Program-made: the position numbers and the translations under genes
Shown: piece after piece, positions 44,401 through 52,794 of the stretch
Position numbering within the stretch: position 1 is the first letter of the stretch
Layout: each line of letters starts with the position of its first letter
Assembly (NCBI GenBank): GCA_963719855.1
Contig: CAVRDK010000004.1
Location: forward strand, 558,001-622,000
From: CAIQPV01 sp963719855
Lineage (GTDB): Bacteria; Pseudomonadota; Gammaproteobacteria; Burkholderiales; Gallionellaceae
Reading direction: 5' to 3'
DNA length: 64,000 nt
Notes under the pieces: generated by a model
The model's database searches: none
What the model was told of the DNA's origin: nothing
What the model saw: only the letters and a program-made list of their open reading frames with translations

Positions 44401-45150
44401 GCCGATGCGCAGGCGATGCTGAAAAAAATCATTCAGGAAAAGTGGCTCACCGCAAATGCCGTGTTCGGCCTGTTTCCAGCAAATAGCGTCAATAACGACG
44501 ACATCGAAATCTACACCGACGAATCGCGCAGGAAAGTGGCGATGACCTGGCACAACTTGCGCCAGCAATCCAGGAAGCCGGACGACATTCCTAACTACTG
44601 TCTGGCTGATTACATCGCACCGAAGGAAGCCGGCGTGGCCGACTACATCGGCGCGTTCGCCGTCACCACCGGCATCGGCATCGATACGCGCGTGGCGGAA
44701 TTTGAAAAGCAGAACGACGACTACAACGCCATCATGCTGAAAGCCTTGGCCGACCGCCTCGCCGAAGCTTTTGCCGAATTGCTGCACGCCCGCGTGCGGC
44801 GTGAATTCTGGGGCTACGCGGCGGACGAGAAGCTGGACAATACCGCGCTGATCGAAGAAAAATATCGCGGCATCCGCCCCGCTCCCGGTTATCCAGCCTG
44901 CCCCGAACACACTGAGAAAGGTGCGCTGTTCGAACTGTTGCAAGCGCCGATCAACGCAGGCATCACCCTCACCGAAAGCTACGCCATGCTGCCCACGGCG
45001 GCAGTCAGCGGCTTCTACTTCTCGCACCCGCAGGCGCAGTATTTCGCCACCGGCAAGGTGGATAAGGATCAGGTCGAAGACTATGCGAAGCGCAAGGGCT
45101 GGGCTCTGGAAGAAGCGGAGCGGTGGCTGGCACCGGTGTTGAGTTACTAG
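41431..45150 (+). CDS. metH: Cobalamin-dependent methionine synthase
   Basis: 1239 residues, full length. It transfers a methyl group from methyltetrahydrofolate to homocysteine through B12. Four modules: the homocysteine domain (1–345; DGAMGTMIQRH, zinc ligands including GGCCGTSPAHI near 320), the folate domain (about 370–640; VNVGERANVTGS, RVPLMIDSSKWSIIEAGLKC), the B12 domain (about 665–900; DVHDIGKNIVTVVLQ with the cobalt-ligand His near 771, VIGLSGLITPSLEEMAHVAK), and the AdoMet reactivation domain (about 905–1239; RRVRREFWGYA, GIRPAPGYPACPEHTEK). No cobalamin riboswitch is evident in the 120 bases upstream. Start ATG 41431 follows a weak ribosome site. Confidence 0.97.
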   Translation: MSHTPHIIEKLLQQRILILDGAMGTMIQRHKLTEAHYRGTELYGDYNGARRTFADHQVDVKGCNDLLLLTQPHVVGGIHRQYLEAGADILETCTFNSTSISMADYEMQHLVYELNVAGAKLAHGLCDEFSTPDKPRFVAGVLGPTGRTASISPDVNDPGARNVTFDELVGSYTEAVRGLLDGGADILMVETIFDTLNAKAALFAISQYFERHQIRVPIMISGTITDASGRTLSGQTTEAFWNSLSHARPLSIGLNCALGAELMRPYVEELSRVASCFVSAHPNAGLPNPLSETGYDELPEKTARLVKEFATSGFLNIAGGCCGTSPAHIKAIAEALKDVPPRRLPDIEKKCRLSGLEPFNIGDDSLFVNVGERANVTGSIKFKRLILEGQYDEALEVAKQQVETGAQVIDINMDEAMLDGEVAMVKFLNLIASEPDISRVPLMIDSSKWSIIEAGLKCVQGKPIVNSISLKEGEENFVKYATLVRRYGAAAVVMAFDEQGQADTYQRKTEICKRSYDILVSKVGFPPEDILFDPNIFAIATGIEEHNNYAVDFIEATAWIRKHLPYAKISGGVSNVSFSFRGNEPVREAIHTVFLYHAIKAGMNMGIVNAGQLGVYEEIPRDLRDAVEDVVLNRSPDAGEKLVKMAESVKGGGKEQVEDLEWRKGTVQERLTHALVRGITTWIVEDTEEARLQAKFPVEVIEGPLMTGMNVVGDLFGAGKMFLPQVVKSARVMKQAVAHLVPYIEAEKLRSGNTSAKGKIVMATVKGDVHDIGKNIVTVVLQCNNFEVVNMGVMVPCQQILDTAREHNADVIGLSGLITPSLEEMAHVAKEMERQGFTIPLMIGGATTSRVHTAVKIEPNYPSGATVYVTDASRAVGVCSNLLSGTLRDNYVAEIKTDYAVAREQHEGKKGKAVHVSLAEARAHGLQTDWKSYTPSKPYLAGVHKFEAYPLDKIAEYIDWSPFFQAWELAGRYPKILRDEVVGSEARKLFADAQAMLKKIIQEKWLTANAVFGLFPANSVNNDDIEIYTDESRRKVAMTWHNLRQQSRKPDDIPNYCLADYIAPKEAGVADYIGAFAVTTGIGIDTRVAEFEKQNDDYNAIMLKALADRLAEAFAELLHARVRREFWGYAADEKLDNTALIEEKYRGIRPAPGYPACPEHTEKGALFELLQAPINAGITLTESYAMLPTAAVSGFYFSHPQAQYFATGKVDKDQVEDYAKRKGWALEEAERWLAPVLSY

Positions 45151-45192
45151 ATAAGCACAGCGAAATCCCACGATAATCACAGGAGATACAAA

Positions 45193-45654
45193 ATGAAACG
45201 CATTACTTTTTTACCGTTGGCCTTGCTGTTGTCAGCCAGCCTTCTTTCAACCACGGCTTGTTCCGAACAAGCCGCTCCCCCTACATCAACCATGGAGAAA
45301 AGCAAAGTGACTGAACTAATCAAAACCGATATTAAACTGGGCGAGGGCGCAGAAGCCACCGCAGGGCATGAGGTGTCTGTGCATTACACCGGATGGCTGT
45401 ACGATGAAAGCGCGCCTGAGCATAAGGGCAGCAAGTTCGACAGTTCGCGTGATCGCGGCGACCCATTTGGATTTCCCCTCGGCGCGGGGCATGTGATCAA
45501 AGGCTGGGATCAGGGCGTGGCAGGCATGAAGGTGGGCGGGCAGCGCACGCTGATTATTCCTGCGGCTCTCGGTTATGGCGCTCGCGGCGCGGGCGGTGTG
45601 ATTCCGCCGAATGCGACGCTGGTATTCGATGTTGAGTTGCTGGGCGTTCACTAA
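45193..45654 (+). CDS. FKBP-type peptidyl-prolyl isomerase, lipoprotein
   Basis: 153 residues. Lipoprotein-like signal (LPLALLLSASLLSTTAC, Cys 23) then an FKBP domain: VSVHYTGWLYDESAPEHKGS, KFDSSRDRGDPFGFPLGAGH, VIKGWDQGVAGMKVGGQRTL and IPAALGYGARGAGGVIPPNA. All binding-pocket residues (Y, F, D, V-I-x-G-W, Y) are present. It catalyses proline isomerisation, probably at the cell envelope. Start ATG 45193 has ACAGGAG upstream. It follows metH by 42 bases but the two have no obvious link. Confidence 0.9.
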   Translation: MKRITFLPLALLLSASLLSTTACSEQAAPPTSTMEKSKVTELIKTDIKLGEGAEATAGHEVSVHYTGWLYDESAPEHKGSKFDSSRDRGDPFGFPLGAGHVIKGWDQGVAGMKVGGQRTLIIPAALGYGARGAGGVIPPNATLVFDVELLGVH

Positions 45655-45765
45655 CAATCCCCTCCCCCTGCCAGGGGGAGGGTTAGGGAGGGGGTAAAAT
45701 TGTAAATATGGCTATCGCCTGTTTTCACCCCCATCCTAACCTTCCCCCTGTGATGGGGAAGGAAT
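45655..45765. repeat. C-rich double-hairpin repeat (BIME-like)
   Basis: Hairpin CCCCTCCCCCTGCC/AGGGGGAGGG with TTAGGGAGGGGGT, a ~38-base spacer, then inverted CACCCCCATCCTAACCTTC and hairpin CCCCTGTGATGGGG. Same design as 22935–23042. Between the FKBP and DUF486 genes. Confidence 0.8.
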
Positions 45766-45773
45766 AAATCCAG

Positions 45774-46127
45774 ATGAACCAGATATCGAACCCGCTGCTG
45801 GTCACGGCTTTGATGCTCGCCGTCTCCAACTTGTTCATGACCTTCGCCTGGTATGGGCATCTCAAGAACATGGCAGATTCACCGTGGTATGTGGCTGCAC
45901 TGGTCAGTTGGGGTATCGCCCTGTTCGAATACTTGTTGCAAGTTCCCGCCAACCGCATCGGCTATACTGCGTTCAGCCTCGGACAGTTGAAGATTTTGCA
46001 GGAGGTCATCACGCTGTCGGTGTTCGTTCCCTTCGCCGTGCTGTATATGAACCAGCCGCTGAAGATGGATTATCTGTATGCCGCGCTATGTTTGATGGGT
46101 GCGGTATATTTTATTTTTAGAGCCTGA
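45774..46127 (+). CDS. DUF486 small membrane protein (DMT-like)
   Basis: 117 residues with four hydrophobic segments (VTALMLAVSNLFMTFAWYGH, YVAALVSWGIALFEYLLQVP, LQEVITLSVFVPFAVLYMNQ, YLYAALCLMGAVYFIFRA). The conserved block ANRIGYTAFSLGQLKILQEV is typical of DUF486. A small inner-membrane protein related to half-sized drug/metabolite transporters; substrate unknown. It ends 20 bases before mpl. Confidence 0.88.
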   Translation: MNQISNPLLVTALMLAVSNLFMTFAWYGHLKNMADSPWYVAALVSWGIALFEYLLQVPANRIGYTAFSLGQLKILQEVITLSVFVPFAVLYMNQPLKMDYLYAALCLMGAVYFIFRA

Positions 46128-46147
46128 AAAGCTTTTTTCACAGAAAC

Positions 46148-47479
46148 ATGCACATTCACATTCTCGGTATTTGCGGCACGTTCATGGGCGGCATCGCGGT
46201 GCTGGCCAAGCAGGCCGGTTATCGCGTCACTGGTTGCGACGCCAATGTCTATCCGCCGATGAGCACGCAACTCGAAGCGCAGGGTATCGAGTTGATCGAA
46301 GGCTTCGGAACGGAGCAACTGGAACTGAAGCCGGATGTGTTCGTCATCGGCAATGTGGTGTCGCGCGGCAATCCGCTGATGGAGGAAATCCTCAACCGTG
46401 GCTTGCCTTACGTTTCCGGCCCTCAATGGTTGGCAGACACGTTACTGCGCGACAAATGGGTGCTGGCGGTAGCGGGTACTCATGGTAAGACCACCACCAC
46501 TTCCATGCTGGCATGGATACTGGAATATGCGGGACTGAATCCCGGCTTCCTGATCGGCGGTGTGCCGCAGAATTTCGGTGTTTCGGCACGACTTACCGAT
46601 TCAACTTTCTTCGCCATTGAGGCCGATGAATACGACACCGCCTTCTTCGATAAGCGTTCCAAATTCGTGCACTACCATCCACGCACGGCCATCCTCAACA
46701 ATCTCGAATTCGACCACGCCGACATCTTTGCCGATCTGGCTGCCATCGAAACGCAGTTTCACCATCTGGTACGCACCGTGCCTGGCAACGGTCTCGTGGT
46801 GAGCAATGGTCGTGAAGAATCCTTGGCGCGCGTCATCCAGCGCGGCTGCTGGACACCCGTGGAAAAATTCGGCAGCGACGATGGCTGGAACATTGACGCC
46901 GACAACTGCGTGACTTTGAACGGTGCCGCACAAGGCACGCTGCAATGGGAGTTAATGGGCGAACACAACCGCATGAATGCCCTCGCCGCGTTGGCCGCTA
47001 CACGGCACGCCGGTGTACCGGTTGCGCAAGGTTTGGCGGCGCTTGCTGAATTCAAGAACGTGAAACGTCGCATGGAAGTACGCGGCGTGGTTAATGGCAT
47101 CACCGTCTACGACGACTTCGCCCACCATCCGACCGCGATAGACACCACCGTCGCCGGACTGCGCCGCAGGGTTGGAACCGCGCGCATCCTCGCCGTGCTG
47201 GAACCGCGCTCCAACACCATGAAACTCGGCGTGATGAAAAATGCCCTTCCCGGCAGTCTCAAGGATGCCGATGAGGTGTTTTGTTACGGTGCCAACCTCG
47301 GTTGGGATGCCGTTGCGGCGCTCGCTCCGTTGGGCGACAAAGCCATCGTCAAGGATAATCTAAATGAATTGGTAGCAACCATCGCCGCCAGCGCGCGTCC
47401 CGGCGACCACGTGCTGGTGATGAGTAACGGCGGTTTTGGCGGGATACATGAAAAGCTGTTAAAGCGACTGGCGGGATAG
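46148..47479 (+). CDS. mpl: UDP-N-acetylmuramate:L-alanyl-gamma-D-glutamyl-meso-diaminopimelate ligase
   Basis: 443 residues of the Mur ligase family; Mpl reattaches recycled murein tripeptide to UDP-MurNAc. N-terminal HIHILGICGTFMGGIAVLAK, ATP loop VAGTHGKTTTTSMLAWILEY near residue 112–131, EADEYDTAFFDKRSKFVHYH near 160, LEFDHADIFADL, and VYDDFAHHPTAIDTTVAGLR near 320. The DDFAHHPTA block is the Mpl/MurC type. Its TAG stop (47477–47479) is the first three bases of the inverted end of an inserted 99-bp element. Confidence 0.94.
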   Translation: MHIHILGICGTFMGGIAVLAKQAGYRVTGCDANVYPPMSTQLEAQGIELIEGFGTEQLELKPDVFVIGNVVSRGNPLMEEILNRGLPYVSGPQWLADTLLRDKWVLAVAGTHGKTTTTSMLAWILEYAGLNPGFLIGGVPQNFGVSARLTDSTFFAIEADEYDTAFFDKRSKFVHYHPRTAILNNLEFDHADIFADLAAIETQFHHLVRTVPGNGLVVSNGREESLARVIQRGCWTPVEKFGSDDGWNIDADNCVTLNGAAQGTLQWELMGEHNRMNALAALAATRHAGVPVAQGLAALAEFKNVKRRMEVRGVVNGITVYDDFAHHPTAIDTTVAGLRRRVGTARILAVLEPRSNTMKLGVMKNALPGSLKDADEVFCYGANLGWDAVAALAPLGDKAIVKDNLNELVATIAASARPGDHVLVMSNGGFGGIHEKLLKRLAG

Positions 47480-47575
47480 CGCTGTCATTCCCGCGTAGCG
47501 GGCAACTTCGGTTTTGTCCGCGTCGCGGAGTGTTATTCTTGCTGGATTCCCGCTTTCGCGGGAATGACAGCGCTA
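47477..47575. repeat. 99-bp MITE-like element with 19-bp terminal inverted repeats
   Basis: TAGCGCTGTCATTCCCGCG at 47477–47495 and its exact reverse complement at 47557–47575. An inner ATTCCCGC…GCGGGAAT core resembles the dRS3-type repeats of Neisseria. Both terminal TAG triplets serve as stop codons, for mpl on the left and for parA on the right. A diverged partial copy is at 51745–51813. Confidence 0.8.
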
Positions 47576-48361
47576 GTGACAAACCATTTCTTCTGCTTCA
47601 AAAAATCCACTGTTGCCCAGTTCCACAGTTAGCGCCCTGTAGTCCGCCGCGCCCGGGCTATTCGGCGAGAAGGCGAACACATCTTTGCCGTGCATGGGGC
47701 TGGTGGCGAGCGCGACGTTTTCGCCGATGCGGGTGTTGCATACCCGCGAGCCGAAGCGCTCTTTGAGTTTGTCGAAAATTTCCTGGGAGAGTTTACGCCG
47801 CGAGTCGAAGCGGGTAACCACAATGCGCCGTTCAAATCGGCGCTTGAGTTTGGTCTCCAGTACGTTGAGCGCGGAATCCAGACGATGCACGCCTTGCATG
47901 GAAAGGTAATCTGCCGAAACAGGAATCAGCACACGGTCTGCGGCAAGCAATGCATTCAACGTGAGCACACCCAGCATGGGGCAGCAGTCGATCATGATTG
48001 GCGCGCCGGTAAGTCCCAAGTCCTCGCCGAAACCCTGTTTCAACAAAGTTGCAGCCTTGGGATCGCTGCCGTAAAGCGCGTCAATTTTAGCCAGTCCCAA
48101 TGATGAGGAAATAATCTGCCAGCCCGCTGGAGTGTCGCGTAACAGCTTGGCAAGCGGGGTCTGATGTTTGAAAAACTTTTCCATGCCCGCTTCCGGCGCT
48201 GTGGCATTCTTTACGCCACAGGCTATGCTTAGATGGCCTTGCGGATCCATATCAAGGGCGATGGGATTACGCTTCGCCAAGGCTAGTGCTGCGGTAAGAT
48301 TTAGGCAGGTGGTCGTTTTACCCACGCCTCCCTTTTGATTGAATACGGCGATGACAGCCAT
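47573..48361 (-). CDS. ParA family ATPase
   Basis: 262 residues. Deviant Walker A FNQKGGVGKTTTCLNLTAAL at residues 6–25, MDPQGHLSIACG, and Walker B-like PIMIDCCPMLGVLTLNALLA. VLIPVSADYLSMQGVHRLDS is the ParA pattern. No parB is adjacent, so this is a stand-alone ParA-like protein; such proteins can position cargo other than chromosomes. Start ATG 48361 has GGAGGT just upstream; the frame extends to 48406. Its stop codon lies in the MITE-like element shared with mpl. Confidence 0.85.
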   Translation of the reverse strand: MAVIAVFNQKGGVGKTTTCLNLTAALALAKRNPIALDMDPQGHLSIACGVKNATAPEAGMEKFFKHQTPLAKLLRDTPAGWQIISSSLGLAKIDALYGSDPKAATLLKQGFGEDLGLTGAPIMIDCCPMLGVLTLNALLAADRVLIPVSADYLSMQGVHRLDSALNVLETKLKRRFERRIVVTRFDSRRKLSQEIFDKLKERFGSRVCNTRIGENVALATSPMHGKDVFAFSPNSPGAADYRALTVELGNSGFFEAEEMVCH

Positions 48362-48421
48362 TTGAAATACCTCCACGGTTGCGGGAGGATGTGCAGGACA
48401 GCCCAACTGTAGCCAAGCCCG

Positions 48422-50248
48422 TCACTCAACCGTGACGGATTTGGCAAGATTGCGCGGCTTGTCTACATCCGTTCCCTTTTGCAATGCCACGTAATATGCC
48501 AGCAGTTGCAGCGGAATGGTGTGGAGAATAGGGCTTAAATACCCCGCGTGTTCGGGCATTTGCATCAGGTTAATCCCATCGCCTGAATGTAAGCGTGTGT
48601 CGGCATCGGCGAACACATACAGTTCACCACCGCGTGCACGCACCTCTTGCAGGTTGGACTTAAGTTTTTCCAGCAGCACGTCGTTGGGCGCCACGGCAAT
48701 GACCGGCATGTCCTTGTCCACCAGCGCCAGCGGGCCGTGTTTTAGCTCCCCGGCAGGGTAAGCCTCGGCGTGGATGTAGGAAATTTCCTTGAGCTTGAGC
48801 GCACCTTCGAGCGCGATAGGGTAGTGCAGGCCGCGCCCGAGAAACAGGGCATGTTGCTTGTCGGCGAAGCGTTTCGCCAGTTTTGCGATCTCCGGTTCGA
48901 GATTCAGCACGGCCTGCGCCGCACTGGGCAAATGGCGCAAGGCGTGTAGGTGCTGCTGTTCAACTTCCTGACTCAATCTGCCGCGCTGCTTGGCAAGGAC
49001 GAGGGTGAGCAGGAACAATGCCGCCAGTTGCGTGGTAAAAGCCTTGGTGGAGGCCACGCCAATTTCCGGTCCGGCGCGCGTCAGCATGCGTAGCTTGGAT
49101 AGGCGCACCAGCGCACTTTCCGGCACATTGCAAATGGACAGGGTATGCATTTGCCCCAGTGATTTTGCGTGGTTGAGTGCAGCCAGAGTGTCGGCAGTTT
49201 CGCCGGATTGAGAGATGGTTACCACCAGCGTTTTCGGATTGGCTACGCTCACGCGATAGCGGTATTCGCTGGCGATTTCCACGTTGCACGGGATGCCCGC
49301 GATTTCTTCCAGCCAGTAGCGCGCCACCAATCCGGCATGATGGCTGGTGCCGCAGGCGAGGATGAGGATGCTGTCGATGTCGGCAAAAGTTGCCGCCGCT
49401 TCCGCGCCGAAGATGCCGGGTACCAGCGACTGGCTGTTGCACACCGCTGCCAGCGTATCCGCCAGCGCTTGCGGTTGCTCGTGGATTTCCTTTTGCATGT
49501 AGTGGCGGTAATCGCCCAACTCCACGCTTGCGTTGGTCAACTCGCTGATATGCACCGGGCGTTCCACCGCTCCGCCTTGGGCGTTGAAAATGCGATAACC
49601 GCGCAGGCCAATTTCAGCCACATCGCCTTCTTCCAGATACACCATGTTTTTAGTGACCTGTAGCAGCGCCGACGCATCCGAGGCGATGAAGTATTCCCCT
49701 TCGCCCACACCCAACAACAATGGACTGCCCTTGCGCGAACCAATCATCAGGTCTGGATTATCCGCCGCCACCACGCCGATGGCGTAAGCACCCACCAACT
49801 CGGCAAGCGCCGTCTGAGTTGCGACCAGCAGGCTGTTGCCGCGCGCATAGTGGCTGTGGATGAGGTGCGCGATGACTTCGGTATCGGTGTCGGAAGTGAA
49901 CACATAGCCTTGTGCCGTCAACCGGGTACGCAGTTCTTCGTAGTTTTCGATGATGCCGTTGTGCGCCACCGCGATCAGGTCGGCGCTGATATGCGGGTGC
50001 GCGTTGCGCTCGCTCGGCACGCCGTGGGTGGCCCAGCGCGTATGGGCGATGCCGAGATGTCCGCTGGTATTCGCACTTTTTTCCGTCAGTTCCGCCACGC
50101 GCCCGGTGCTGCGCACGCGCTCCAGCCTACCGCTATTAACCACAACCAGCCCCGCCGAGTCATAACCGCGATATTCCAGCCGCAGCAAACCTTGCAGCAG
50201 GATGGGGACAACATTGCGTTGCGCGATTGCGCCGACGATTCCGCACAT
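48422..50248 (-). CDS. glmS: Glutamine–fructose-6-phosphate aminotransferase
   Basis: 608 residues, full length. It makes glucosamine-6-phosphate, the first step to UDP-GlcNAc. The N-terminal glutaminase domain starts at the nucleophile Cys (MCGIVGAIAQ), with GHLGIAHTRWATHGVPSERN and VAHNGIIENYEEL. Two SIS domains follow (SILILACGTSHHAGLVARYW; VVTISQSGETADTLAALNHA; FLGRGLHYPIALEGALKLKE) and the C-terminal DKPRNLAKSVTVE is exact for the family. No glmS ribozyme is present; glmU lies one base upstream, so expression is from the glmUS operon. Confidence 0.97.
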   Translation of the reverse strand: MCGIVGAIAQRNVVPILLQGLLRLEYRGYDSAGLVVVNSGRLERVRSTGRVAELTEKSANTSGHLGIAHTRWATHGVPSERNAHPHISADLIAVAHNGIIENYEELRTRLTAQGYVFTSDTDTEVIAHLIHSHYARGNSLLVATQTALAELVGAYAIGVVAADNPDLMIGSRKGSPLLLGVGEGEYFIASDASALLQVTKNMVYLEEGDVAEIGLRGYRIFNAQGGAVERPVHISELTNASVELGDYRHYMQKEIHEQPQALADTLAAVCNSQSLVPGIFGAEAAATFADIDSILILACGTSHHAGLVARYWLEEIAGIPCNVEIASEYRYRVSVANPKTLVVTISQSGETADTLAALNHAKSLGQMHTLSICNVPESALVRLSKLRMLTRAGPEIGVASTKAFTTQLAALFLLTLVLAKQRGRLSQEVEQQHLHALRHLPSAAQAVLNLEPEIAKLAKRFADKQHALFLGRGLHYPIALEGALKLKEISYIHAEAYPAGELKHGPLALVDKDMPVIAVAPNDVLLEKLKSNLQEVRARGGELYVFADADTRLHSGDGINLMQMPEHAGYLSPILHTIPLQLLAYYVALQKGTDVDKPRNLAKSVTVE

Positions 50249-50249
50249 G

Positions 50250-51614
50250 CTATTTCTTTCCTTTCACAGGACGCTTCCATCCCGGTATCGTCACCTGCTT
50301 GCTACGCGATAAAGTCAACTCACCTTCCGGCACATCTCGCGTGATGGTGGAGCCAGCTCCGATAGTTGCGCCGCGCCCGACTTTTACCGGTGCGACCAGT
50401 TGCGTATCCGAGCCGATGAACACATCATCCCCAATGATGGTGCGGTACTTGTTCGCGCCATCGTAGTTACAGGTGATGGTGCCCGCGCCGATATTGACAC
50501 GGCTGCCCACCGTGCTGTCGCCGATGTAACTCAGGTGGTTGGCCTTGCTGTTCGCCGCGATCTCGCTGTTTTTCACTTCGACGAAATTGCCGATGTGCAC
50601 GTCATTGTGCAGTTTGCTGCCGGGACGTATCCGGGCATAAGGGCCGATATGGCAATTGTTGCCGATCTCGGCTTGATCGATATGGCTAAATGGCGCGATC
50701 TGCGTGCCGGAAGCGATGCTGGAATTTCTGATTACACAGTAAGCACCTACTCGCACGTTGTTTGCCAGATGCACTTCACCCTCGAAGATGCAGCCGACAT
50801 CAATCTCGACATCGCGTCCGCACTCCAACTTGCCGCGCACATCCAGACGCTCGGGATCGGCCAGAGTAACGCCCTGCTCCAGCAGATGGTGCGCCTGTTC
50901 GCGCTGCCATGTTCTTTCCAGCTCGGCTAGCTGCATTTTGCTATTCACTCCCTGCACTTCCCAAGTATGCGCGGCTGGCACGGTATGCACCGTGACACCT
51001 TGCGCCACGGCCATGGCGACAATATCGGTAAGGTAGTACTCACCTTGCGAGTTGTTGTTTTGCAACTTGGCTAACCAGTTGCGCAACAAATGCGTAGGTG
51101 CCACCAGAATGCCGGTATTCACTTCGCGGATGGAATGTTGTTCTGGCGCCGCATCTTTTTCTTCGACGATGCTCTTTACCTTGTCCGCCTTGTCGCGCAC
51201 GATACGCCCATAGCCGGTGGGATTGTCGAGATGAACCGTAAGCAGCGTCAGCGCATCCGGCTTGGAAAGCATTTGCCGCAAAGTGGTGTGCTGAATTAGC
51301 GGCACATCGCCATACAACACCAGCGTCAGTCCACGGTCATGCAATTTCGGCAACGCCTGCTGCACCGCATGTCCGGTGCCGAGCTGCGGTTCTTGCAACA
51401 CAAAATCTGCTGCGTATTGTGTCATTGCCTGAGGCACCATCTCGCCGCCGTGCCCATACACCACGCAAATCTTGTCGGGGGCAAGCTGGACGGCGGTGTC
51501 CAGCACATGCTGCAACAGCGGACGTCCGGCCAGAGGATGCAACACCTTGGGCCGATCCGAGTGCATGCGCGTACCCTTGCCGGCCGCGAGAATGATGATG
51601 TTAAATGAATTCAT
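50250..51614 (-). CDS. glmU: Bifunctional GlcNAc-1-P uridyltransferase / GlcN-1-P acetyltransferase
   Basis: 454 residues. It makes UDP-N-acetylglucosamine. The N-terminal pyrophosphorylase domain has LAAGKGTRMHSDRPKVLHPL (residues 9–28), YGDVPLIQHTTL and GYGRIVRD. The C-terminal left-handed beta-helix (hexapeptide repeats from about 250) ends with GSRVNIGAGTITCNYDGANK and GRGATIGAGSTITRDVPEGE. All active parts are present. It forms an operon with glmS, one base apart. Confidence 0.97.
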   Translation of the reverse strand: MNSFNIIILAAGKGTRMHSDRPKVLHPLAGRPLLQHVLDTAVQLAPDKICVVYGHGGEMVPQAMTQYAADFVLQEPQLGTGHAVQQALPKLHDRGLTLVLYGDVPLIQHTTLRQMLSKPDALTLLTVHLDNPTGYGRIVRDKADKVKSIVEEKDAAPEQHSIREVNTGILVAPTHLLRNWLAKLQNNNSQGEYYLTDIVAMAVAQGVTVHTVPAAHTWEVQGVNSKMQLAELERTWQREQAHHLLEQGVTLADPERLDVRGKLECGRDVEIDVGCIFEGEVHLANNVRVGAYCVIRNSSIASGTQIAPFSHIDQAEIGNNCHIGPYARIRPGSKLHNDVHIGNFVEVKNSEIAANSKANHLSYIGDSTVGSRVNIGAGTITCNYDGANKYRTIIGDDVFIGSDTQLVAPVKVGRGATIGAGSTITRDVPEGELTLSRSKQVTIPGWKRPVKGKK

Positions 51615-51744
51615 GTTCGGCTTTCAGAAGATGGCGGAGTATAGCAAAAACAGCCAATTGCGGAGCGGTTCATCCGGTCATCCCTTATGAATTGGCTTAC
51701 AATGCGCCCGAATGGACTTGTTCAGTGTTTCCTTAAAATGTCTT

Positions 51745-51813
51745 TATGGTTTTGCCTCCGCTACGCGGGGAACTTTTTTACTTACTGGATTTCCGCTTTT
51801 GCGGGAATGACGA
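51745..51813 (+). repeat. Diverged copy of the 99-bp element
   Basis: TTGCCTCCGCTACGCGGGGA, then CTGGATTTCCGCTTTTGCGG and GAATGAC correspond to the interior and right end of 47477–47575. It lies directly upstream of the EamA gene. The left terminal repeat is missing. Confidence 0.6.
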
Positions 51814-51819
51814 CCTAGT

Positions 51820-52680
51820 ATGGGCGCTGCATGGATGCTCATCGCAGGTTTTCTGTTCGGCTGCATGGGGGTGTTCGTCAAACTCGGCGCGGCGCATTTT
51901 TCGCATGTCGAACTGGTGTTCTACCGTTCGTTTTTTGGTCTGCTGATGGTGTATATAATTTTACGACAGCAGCGCGTCAGCGTTGCCACACGGCACTGGC
52001 GCAGCCACTTATGGCGCGGCATTTCCGGCTCAATAGCTCTCGCGCTGTTTTTCTACTGTATCACCGTGCTGCCGCTCGCCACCGCCGTCACGCTTAACTA
52101 CACCGCGCCGCTGTTTCTCACCATTTTCACCATGCTGGTGTTCAAGGACAAATTCCATCTGCCGTTGACGGTTGCCATTACGCTGGGATTTTGCGGCGTG
52201 GTGTTATTGCTGCACCCAACCTTGCAACAAGACCAACTGTTACCCGGCTTGCTCGGCCTGATTTCCGGTTTCCTCGCCGGAATCGCTTATCTCAACGTCA
52301 AGCAACTTGGACTGATAGGCGAGCCGGATGCGCGCACGGTGTTTTATTTCAGCCTGACAGCCTCCATCGGCAGCGGCGTGTGGATTCTGTTCGACAAAGT
52401 GCATGCCATCACCCCGCAAGGCTTCGCCATTCTGCTCGGGCTGGGCCTCAGCGCAACCCTCGCGCAACTCGCCATGACGCGCGCCTACCGTGTGGGCAGG
52501 ACACTGGTGGTCGGCAGCATGGCGTATAGCACCATAATTTTTGCTAGTCTATTTGGCACCCTGTTGTGGGGAGAGACCCTACCACTAACTGCTTGGTTTG
52601 GAATGGCTTTAATCGTTTTAGGCGGTCTCATCAGCTTGAAGCTGGCGCCGCCACACGACACCCTACCTGCCAAAAAATAG
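51820..52680 (+). CDS. EamA/DMT family transporter with element-supplied C-terminus
   Basis: 286 residues, ten predicted membrane segments in two EamA repeats (about 5–135 and 145–280; WMLIAGFLFGCMGVFVKLGA, YTAPLFLTIFTMLVFKDKFH, LATAVTL). Probably a metabolite exporter; substrate unknown. The last 53 codons, from 52520 on, belong to an inserted mobilizable element and replace the original end, which survives at 59240–59409 (LWGETLPLTAWFGMALIVLG here against LWGEALPLTGWMGMALIIAG there). The replaced end keeps the protein intact. Start ATG 51820 is used; no strong ribosome site. Confidence 0.88.
   Translation: MGAAWMLIAGFLFGCMGVFVKLGAAHFSHVELVFYRSFFGLLMVYIILRQQRVSVATRHWRSHLWRGISGSIALALFFYCITVLPLATAVTLNYTAPLFLTIFTMLVFKDKFHLPLTVAITLGFCGVVLLLHPTLQQDQLLPGLLGLISGFLAGIAYLNVKQLGLIGEPDARTVFYFSLTASIGSGVWILFDKVHAITPQGFAILLGLGLSATLAQLAMTRAYRVGRTLVVGSMAYSTIIFASLFGTLLWGETLPLTAWFGMALIVLGGLISLKLAPPHDTLPAKK
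52520..52535 (+). other. Attachment site (left)
   Basis: TGGCGTATAGCACCAT inside the EamA coding frame (codons for M-A-Y-S-T-I). Identical to 59240–59255. Confidence 0.8.
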
Positions 52681-52794
52681 GGGTGTTTGTATCCCCAGAT
52701 TGCGTCCCCACAGTCAGCACTATGCCGGAAAAATACCAAGGGGAGCAAGCTCCCCTCATAAATTATAAAAACAAATATTTGGCTTGTGCCGTTT

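Noticed and set aside
48300..48421. glmS ribozyme or similar element
   Set aside because: glmS follows glmU by one base on the reverse strand and has no leader of its own.
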